Assembly (NCBI RefSeq): GCF_003670115.1 | Contig: NZ_QQTY01000001.1 | Location: 1,178,001-1,242,000, forward strand | DNA: 64,000 nucleotides | From: Natronorubrum halophilum | GTDB taxonomy: Archaea > Halobacteriota > Halobacteria > Halobacteriales > Natrialbaceae | Reading direction: 5' to 3' | Shown here: positions 59,001 through 64,000 of the stretch, piece after piece | How the letters are laid out: the number at the start of each line of letters is the position of its first letter | Position numbering within the stretch: the first letter of the stretch is position 1 | Notes under the pieces: generated by a model | Database searches by the model: none | Told to the model about the DNA's origin: nothing | The model's input: only the letters and a program-made list of their open reading frames with translations | Position numbers and translations under genes: made by a program

Positions 59001-61151
59001 ATGAATTCAAACGACTGCGACACGAATTCGAACGTATCGATGGACGACCACACCGCGCGAACCGACGGCGGCGATCGCCCAACCGCCCTGCGCGCCGACG
59101 GCGGCCGCCGCTCGAGCGACGACACCCGGATCGGGGTCGACGTCGGCGGCACCTTCACCGACGTGGCGCTTACCGTCGACGATCGTCTGGTCACCGCGAA
59201 GGTGCCGACGACCGATCCGCAGCAACTCGGCGTCCTCGAGGGCATCCGAAAGGCCTGCGACCGAGCGGCTATCGACCCCGGCGAGATCGACGCGTTCGCC
59301 CACGCGATGACCGTTTCGGTGAACGCCCTCCTCGAGCGCGGCGGCGCGAAGACGGCGCTCGTCACGACCGAGGGGTTCCGGGACGTCCTCGAGATCGGTC
59401 GGCAGAATCGTCCGGATCTGTACGATCTCGAGGCCGAGAAGCCGGACCCCCTCGTCCCGCGCCAGCGCCGGTTCGAAATCGGGGAGCGAACGACGACCGA
59501 GGGTATCGAGCGGCCGGCCGATCCCGACGAGGTTCGCGACCTCGCGGCGACGCTGCGCGAGTCGGACGTCGAAGCGGTCGCCGTCTGCCTCCTGCACGCC
59601 TACGCCGACCCCGAAAACGAGCGCCTCGTCGCCGAGACGCTGCGCGAGGAGTGCGAGGTTCCGGTTTCGGCCTCCCACGAGGTGCTCGCGGAGTTCCGCG
59701 AGTTCGAGCGCACGTCGACGACGACGGTCGACGCGTACGTTCGGCCGGCGATCGACCGCTACGTCGGTCGACTGGTCGACGAAGCCGAGGACGCGGGGAT
59801 TCCCGCACCGCGGATCATGCAGGCCAACGGCGGCATCGCCGATCCCGAAACCGTTCGGGAACACGCGGTCACGACGACGCTGTCCGGCCCCGCCGCGGGC
59901 GTCGTCGGCGCTGCGGCGACCGTCGACGACGCCGACGTCGAGGGGCTGGTCACCTTCGACATGGGCGGAACCTCGAGCGACGTGAGCCTCGTCCGGGACG
60001 GCCGGGCCGAGCGGACGACCGACGCCGAGATCGACGGGCTGCCGATCCGGACGCCGATAGTCGACGTGAACACCGTCGGCGCGGGCGGCGGGTCGATCGC
60101 GTGGGTCGACGCCGGCGGTGCGCTGCGCGTCGGCCCGCGCTCCGCAGGCGCCGACCCCGGACCCGCCTGTTACGGCCGCGGCGGCACCGAGCCGACCGTG
60201 ACCGACGCCAACGTCGTGCTCGGCTACATCGGTCCCGAGACCGCGCTCGGCGGCGAGATGACCCTCGACGTCGAGGCCGCCCGCGCGTCCCTCGAGCGAC
60301 TGGCCGACGAAGCCGGCCTCGAGAGCGCGCTCGAAGCAGCCCGCGGGGTCTACCGCGTGGCGAACGCGACGATGACCCGGACGATTCGCGCGGTGACGGT
60401 CGAGCGAGGGCACGATCCCCGCGAATTCGCCGTCGTCGCCTTCGGCGGTGCGGGACCGATGCACGCCGCCGCGCTGGCTGACTCGCTCGAGGTGGATCGG
60501 GTGGTCGTCCCGCGACCGGGCGGCGTGCTCTCCGCGTTCGGACTGCTCGCGGCCGACGAGAGCTACGACGCCGTGCGAACGGTGGGCGTCGAACTTGACA
60601 CGGCCGATCCGGCCGAACTCGAGGAGGTGTACGACGGCCTCGTCGCCGACGTGCTCGCGGACGCGTCCGATCCGGACGCGGCGCGGGTCGAACGCGCCGC
60701 GGACTGTCGATACGCGGGTCAGAGCTTCGAGTTGACCGTTCCCGTCGACGAGTCGTTCGATGCGACGGCGGTGGCCGAACGGTTCCACGAGGCCCACGAG
60801 CGCGCGTACGGCTACGCGATGGACGAATCGCTCGAGGTCGTCAACCTGCGCGCGACGGCGACGATCCCGGGGACGGAGCCCGCGGTCCGCCACGACGGGA
60901 CGGGCGACGCCCGCCTCGGTACCCGAGAAGCGCAGTTCCCCGGCACCGGCGAGAGCGGTACCGGGCCGCGAGAGACGACCGTCTACGACCGCGATCGCCT
61001 CGAGTCGGGGACGACGGTTTCGGGTCCGGCGGTCCTCGAGCAAGCCGAGAGCACCACCGTCGTCCCGCCGAACTGGGGCGGCGAAATTCTCGACGACGGA
61101 ACGCTCGTGATGAGTCGAACGGCGGACGAGGAGGAGGTGAGCGAGCGATGA
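59001..61151 (+). CDS. hyuA: Hydantoinase/oxoprolinase subunit A
   Basis: This 716-residue protein has the HyuA/ATP-grasp-like actin fold: RIGVDVGGTFTDVALTVDD (phosphate 1), FRDVLEIGRQNRPDLYDLEA, TTTLSGPAAGVVGAAA, LVTFDMGGTSSDVSLVRDGR and FGGAGPMHAAALADSLEVDR. With HyuB it forms ATP-dependent ring-opening enzymes acting on hydantoins, 5-oxoproline or related cyclic amides, and a few carboxylases. The ATG at 59001 lies 4 nt after the transporter stop; an in-frame ATG at 59040 is possible. Its stop overlaps the hyuB start by 4 nt (ATGA). Confidence 0.92.
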   Translation: MNSNDCDTNSNVSMDDHTARTDGGDRPTALRADGGRRSSDDTRIGVDVGGTFTDVALTVDDRLVTAKVPTTDPQQLGVLEGIRKACDRAAIDPGEIDAFAHAMTVSVNALLERGGAKTALVTTEGFRDVLEIGRQNRPDLYDLEAEKPDPLVPRQRRFEIGERTTTEGIERPADPDEVRDLAATLRESDVEAVAVCLLHAYADPENERLVAETLREECEVPVSASHEVLAEFREFERTSTTTVDAYVRPAIDRYVGRLVDEAEDAGIPAPRIMQANGGIADPETVREHAVTTTLSGPAAGVVGAAATVDDADVEGLVTFDMGGTSSDVSLVRDGRAERTTDAEIDGLPIRTPIVDVNTVGAGGGSIAWVDAGGALRVGPRSAGADPGPACYGRGGTEPTVTDANVVLGYIGPETALGGEMTLDVEAARASLERLADEAGLESALEAARGVYRVANATMTRTIRAVTVERGHDPREFAVVAFGGAGPMHAAALADSLEVDRVVVPRPGGVLSAFGLLAADESYDAVRTVGVELDTADPAELEEVYDGLVADVLADASDPDAARVERAADCRYAGQSFELTVPVDESFDATAVAERFHEAHERAYGYAMDESLEVVNLRATATIPGTEPAVRHDGTGDARLGTREAQFPGTGESGTGPRETTVYDRDRLESGTTVSGPAVLEQAESTTVVPPNWGGEILDDGTLVMSRTADEEEVSER

Positions 61152-62833
61152 CGAGAGAGACGAACACCGAAAACGATTCCGACGACAGCATCGATCCGGT
61201 GACCCTCGAGGTCCTCCGGAATCAACTCGAGAGCGTCGCCGAGGAGATGGGACAGACGCTGATCCGCGGCGCGTACTCGCCGAACATCAAGGAGCGCCGG
61301 GACTGCTCGACGGCCCTGTTCGACGCCGACGGGCGGATGATCGCGCAGGCCGAGCACATCCCGGTTCACCTCGGGGCGATGCCCGCGGCCGTCGATGCGG
61401 TGCTCGAGTACGATCCGCGGCCCGGCGACGTCTTCGTCCTCAACGACCCCTTCACGGGCGGGACGCACCTGCCGGACGTGACGATGGTCTCGCCCATCGC
61501 ACCCGGGAACAGCGGGGCTGGCGAAAGCGAAACCGACGGCGACGCAGCCGACGAGATCGTCGGTTTCGCCGTCTCGCGAGCCCACCACGCCGACGTCGGC
61601 GGGATGACCCCCGGCAGCATGCCCGCCGGGGCGCAGGAGATCTATCAGGAGGGGCTTCGACTCCCGCCGACCCGACTCGTCGAGGGTGGCGAACGTCGTA
61701 CGGACGTACAGTCGCTGATCCTCGCGAACATCCGCAACCCGACCGAGCGCCGGGCCGATCTGCGCGCGCAACTGGCGGCGAACGAACGCGCCGAAACCCG
61801 GCTCGCGGCGCTCTTCGAAGAGCACGGCCGCGAGACGGTGCTTCGGGGGTTCGACACCGTCATCGACTACTCCCGCGAGCGGATCGAAGACGAGATCGCG
61901 GCGCTGCCCGACGGCACCTACGAGGCGAGCGACCGCCTCGAGGGCGACGGCGTCACCGACGACGATATCGAGATTACGGTGGCGGTGACGATCGACGGAA
62001 CGACGGTCGACGTCGACTTTGCGGGGAGCGCGGGGCAACTCGAGGGGAATCTCAACGCCCCGATCGCGGTCGCAAAGAGCGCGGTTTACTTCGTCGTGCG
62101 CTGTATCACGGACCCCGAGATCCCGCCGAATCACGGCTGTTACGAGCCCGTTAGCGTGCACGCGCCCGAAGGATCGCTCCTGAATCCGGAGCCGCCCGCG
62201 GCGGTCGTAGGCGGTAACGTAGAGACCAGCCAGCGCGTCACGGACGTCGTCTTCACCGCGCTCGCGGGAGCCGCACCGGAACGCGTACCCGCCCAGGGCC
62301 AGGGAACGATGAACAACCTGACCATCGGCGCGCGCGACGGCTCGTTCACCTACTACGAGACCATCGGCGGCGGCTTCGGCGCTCGAGCCGATCGCGACGG
62401 GATGGACGGCGTGCAGGTCGGCATGACGAACACGCTGAACACGCCCATCGAGTCCCTCGAGACCGAGTATCCGCTCCGGGTCGAGCGCTACGCGCTCCGC
62501 CCGAACAGCGGCGGCCGCGGTCGGTTCCGGGGTGGGTTGGGTCTCGAGCGAACCGTCACCGTCGAGACGGACGCGACGGTGTCGCTGCTGACCGAACGGC
62601 GTCGCCACGCGCCGAAGGGCGTCGCAGGCGGCGAGAACGGCGCACTCGGCGAGAACCTGATCGACGGAGAGCCGGTGCCCGCGAAGACGACCGTCGACGT
62701 CGACGCCGGGGCGACGGTCGCCGTCCGGACGCCCGGCGGCGGTGGACACGGAGAGCCGAACGAGCGCGATGCGGCGGCGCTCGAGACCGACCGCGCCGCT
62801 GGAAAACGAACCGAGTCGGACGAGGAGGTGTGA
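61148..62833 (+). CDS. hyuB: Hydantoinase/oxoprolinase subunit B
   Basis: This 561-residue protein shows HyuB blocks: DPVTLEVLRNQLESVAEEMG, ERRDCSTALFDADGRMIAQA, HIPVHLGAMPAAVDAVLE, NDPFTGGTHLPDVTMVSP and FAVSRAHHADVGGMTPGSMP. Later come CYEPVSVHAPEGSLLNPEPP, VGGNVETSQRVTDVVF and the C-terminal GGGHGEP. It is the hydrolytic partner of HyuA; the His and Asp residues in the GTHLPD and HHAD segments bind metal. It overlaps hyuA and the downstream gene by 4 nt each. An Asp/Gly-rich insert at about 118-130 is local. Confidence 0.92.
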   Translation: MTRETNTENDSDDSIDPVTLEVLRNQLESVAEEMGQTLIRGAYSPNIKERRDCSTALFDADGRMIAQAEHIPVHLGAMPAAVDAVLEYDPRPGDVFVLNDPFTGGTHLPDVTMVSPIAPGNSGAGESETDGDAADEIVGFAVSRAHHADVGGMTPGSMPAGAQEIYQEGLRLPPTRLVEGGERRTDVQSLILANIRNPTERRADLRAQLAANERAETRLAALFEEHGRETVLRGFDTVIDYSRERIEDEIAALPDGTYEASDRLEGDGVTDDDIEITVAVTIDGTTVDVDFAGSAGQLEGNLNAPIAVAKSAVYFVVRCITDPEIPPNHGCYEPVSVHAPEGSLLNPEPPAAVVGGNVETSQRVTDVVFTALAGAAPERVPAQGQGTMNNLTIGARDGSFTYYETIGGGFGARADRDGMDGVQVGMTNTLNTPIESLETEYPLRVERYALRPNSGGRGRFRGGLGLERTVTVETDATVSLLTERRRHAPKGVAGGENGALGENLIDGEPVPAKTTVDVDAGATVAVRTPGGGGHGEPNERDAAALETDRAAGKRTESDEEV

Positions 62834-63588
62834 TCGCCGTGGGACCCGACGCGAACGGCACACCCGTACAGGGCCGACTCGGGCTGATCGTTCCCTCCTC
62901 GAACGCGACGGCCGAACCGGAGTTCCGGCGGTGGCTGCCCGAGGAAATCACCGTCCACGCCGCGCGGATGGAACTCGAGTCGGTGACCGTCGACGCGCTG
63001 GACGCGATGAGCGACGATGCGGCGCGGGCCGCCGAGTTGCTTTCCCACGCCGACGTCGACGCGGTCGCCTACGCCTGCACCACCGGCAGCCTGATCCACG
63101 GACCGGGGTTCGACGCGGAACTCGAGGAGCAACTGCGGGAGGCGGCCGGCGTCCCCGCCGTCGCGACGGCCAGATCGGTGAGCCGCGCGCTCGAGGCGCT
63201 CGACGCCGAACGGATCGCGGTCGTGACGCCCTACACCGCCGACCTCGACGCGAAGGAGCGCGACTTCCTCGAGGCCGCAGGGTTCGAAGTCGTCTCGATC
63301 GACGGGCGAGGACTCGAGGAGAACACGGCGATCGGCGCGTTAGACGCCGACGACGCGTATCGGCAGGTGCTCGAGCACGTGGGGAGCGGCGTTGCCGACG
63401 ATCTCGACGCCGTCTTCGTCTCCTGTACGAACTTCCGGTCGCTGGCCGCCGTCGAAGCTCTCAAGGCGAAACTCGAGGTGCCGGTGATCACGAGCAACGG
63501 CGCGACGCTGTGGGACGTCTGTGGGAGTTCGGGGCTCGAGATCGACCTCGACGGGCCGGGTGCGCTGTTCGACTGCGATCGGGCGTGA
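62830..63588 (+). CDS. Asp/Glu/hydantoin racemase-family enzyme
   Basis: This 252-residue protein has IVPSSNATAEPEFRRWLP, then AYACTTGSLIHG with one catalytic Cys, VVTPYTADLDAKERDFLEAA and VFVSCTNFRSL with the second Cys, then TSNGATLWDVCG. The two-cysteine layout is that of Asp/Glu racemases, maleate isomerases and hydantoin racemases. Together with HyuA and HyuB, racemisation of a hydantoin or related cyclic substrate is the simplest reading. The start is a GTG at 62830 that overlaps the hyuB stop (GTGA). Confidence 0.85.
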   Translation: MIAVGPDANGTPVQGRLGLIVPSSNATAEPEFRRWLPEEITVHAARMELESVTVDALDAMSDDAARAAELLSHADVDAVAYACTTGSLIHGPGFDAELEEQLREAAGVPAVATARSVSRALEALDAERIAVVTPYTADLDAKERDFLEAAGFEVVSIDGRGLEENTAIGALDADDAYRQVLEHVGSGVADDLDAVFVSCTNFRSLAAVEALKAKLEVPVITSNGATLWDVCGSSGLEIDLDGPGALFDCDRA

Positions 63589-63609
63589 CCCAGAGGTAAA
63601 CTCGACATC

Positions 63610-63627
63610 CCCGCTCTGAAGGGCGGG
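63610..63627. mobile_element. Possible remnant of an IS200/IS605-type end
   Basis: ATCCCCGCTCTGAAGGGCGG forms a tight stem-loop like those found at the ends of haloarchaeal TnpB-encoding elements. No tnpB or tnpA frame is beside it, so at most a relic end remains. Confidence 0.3.
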
Positions 63628-63784
63628 ACGTTCTCCGTGATTTTCCGTAACACCGCGATTCCGCCGGGTTGAGACCGTTGGGAGACTCGAGCTGAATACG
63701 AGGCGCGTACGGAGTGTAGGGACGTCTATCGGTTGAGCGGTTGATCGGTTGAAAAACCATCTCGAACGCGGCTACTCCGGCGAA

Positions 63785-63944
63785 AGCCCTCGCGAGGGCT
63801 CGGCAGCGCTCGTTCCGCGGCTTCGCCGCTTCGCTTCGAGGTCGCTTCGACCTCGCACCGCTCGCCCTTTCAGTCCGCCGGGAACGGCCGCCGGCCTGCC
63901 CTCCCCCGGGTCGGACGGCTCCGCGCGAGAGTGCGCGGAGCCGT
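63785..63944. repeat. Cluster of GC-rich hairpins
   Basis: AGCCCTCG-CGAGGGCT (63785-63800) is a perfect palindrome. ACGGCTCCGCGC and GCGCGGAGCCGT (63915-63944, 6-nt loop) are 12-bp arms. Shorter ones such as GAGGTCGCTTCGACCTC lie between them. The block looks like a dispersed haloarchaeal intergenic element or a structured RNA. Confidence 0.5.
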
Positions 63945-64000
63945 ACTCCCGGCCGAACGGCGCGTGCCGGTTGCGAAGCACAACGCGAGCGCCTCGAGAG

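Larger units (their letters stand above)
63589..64000. other. 412-bp right-end region without a supported gene
   Basis: The first part holds a hairpin resembling the end of IS200/IS605-type elements. The second part (about 63780-63960) is very GC-rich and full of inverted repeats. No complete gene is visible; a gene may begin beyond the window edge. Confidence 0.5.

Noticed and set aside
59007-61043. A 678-codon minus-strand frame opposite hyuA
   Set aside because: HyuA is unmistakable on the other strand, and the antisense frame has no recognisable domain.
1-64000. tRNA or rRNA genes
   Set aside because: I scanned the intergenic stretches for T-arm and acceptor-stem patterns and found none; a covariance search would settle it.

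Overview
The window is a GC-rich haloarchaeal chromosome segment. The evidence is very acidic proteins, Tat-type lipoprotein signals, leaderless-type promoters with a TATA element about 26-28 nt before the start codon, and archaeal genes such as Sec61 beta, ABCE1, archaemetzincin, NpdG, PINc ATPase and bacterio-opsin-activator-type regulators. The high density of CTCGAG and the gene content suggest Natrialbaceae (Natrinema, Haloterrigena and relatives); this placement is inference. About 62 genes are called. No rRNA, tRNA, CRISPR array or intact transposase gene was seen.

Layout. 1-17.3 kb is mostly housekeeping and conserved genes: a GntP permease cut by the window edge, a sulfatase, a JAMM peptidase overlapping a cobalamin-binding-like protein, NpdG, a flavin monooxygenase, a lipoprotein, a glycerophosphodiesterase, an FAD-Rieske oxidoreductase, a receiver protein, a HAD phosphatase, a membrane metalloprotease, UPF0146 and archaemetzincin back to back, and the ABCE1 ribosome-recycling ATPase with an EMC6-like protein. 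17.5-26.9 kb is an accessory cell-surface locus built around a divergent promoter region. On the minus strand are a 1041-residue pilin-like protein, a DUF7344 regulator and a small secreted DUF1102-like protein. On the plus strand are two more DUF1102-like proteins, a SipW-type signal peptidase and a DUF5305 membrane protein. It resembles a TasA/bundling-pilus type fibre system and is the best candidate here for a little-described system.

27-57 kb returns to metabolism and regulation: acyl-CoA synthetase, NadE, HtpX, PINc-KH ATPase, M20 and M32 peptidases, thioredoxin, Sec61 beta, PdxT, Bat-type and HalOD1 regulators, a DUF151 (bifunctional nuclease) protein with HisE, a Cys-rich copper-storage-like protein, a PAS/GAF histidine kinase, NOG1 and EngB GTPases, a polysaccharide deacetylase preceded by a 29-codon upstream ORF, a D-2-hydroxyacid dehydrogenase, and a Nudix-eIF2B fusion. 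57.8-63.6 kb is a tight four-gene operon: an Nramp-fold transporter lacking the metal-site residues, HyuA, HyuB and an Asp/Glu racemase-family enzyme. This suggests uptake and opening of a cyclic amide such as a hydantoin or lactam.

Non-coding structure is notable. Two families of dispersed intergenic repeats occur, one flanking the JAMM/BtuF-like pair as an inverted pair. Two genes have their 3' ends duplicated nearby. Several short palindromes or tandem repeats lie on or next to promoters. The right end holds a stack of hairpins, including one resembling an IS200/IS605-type end.
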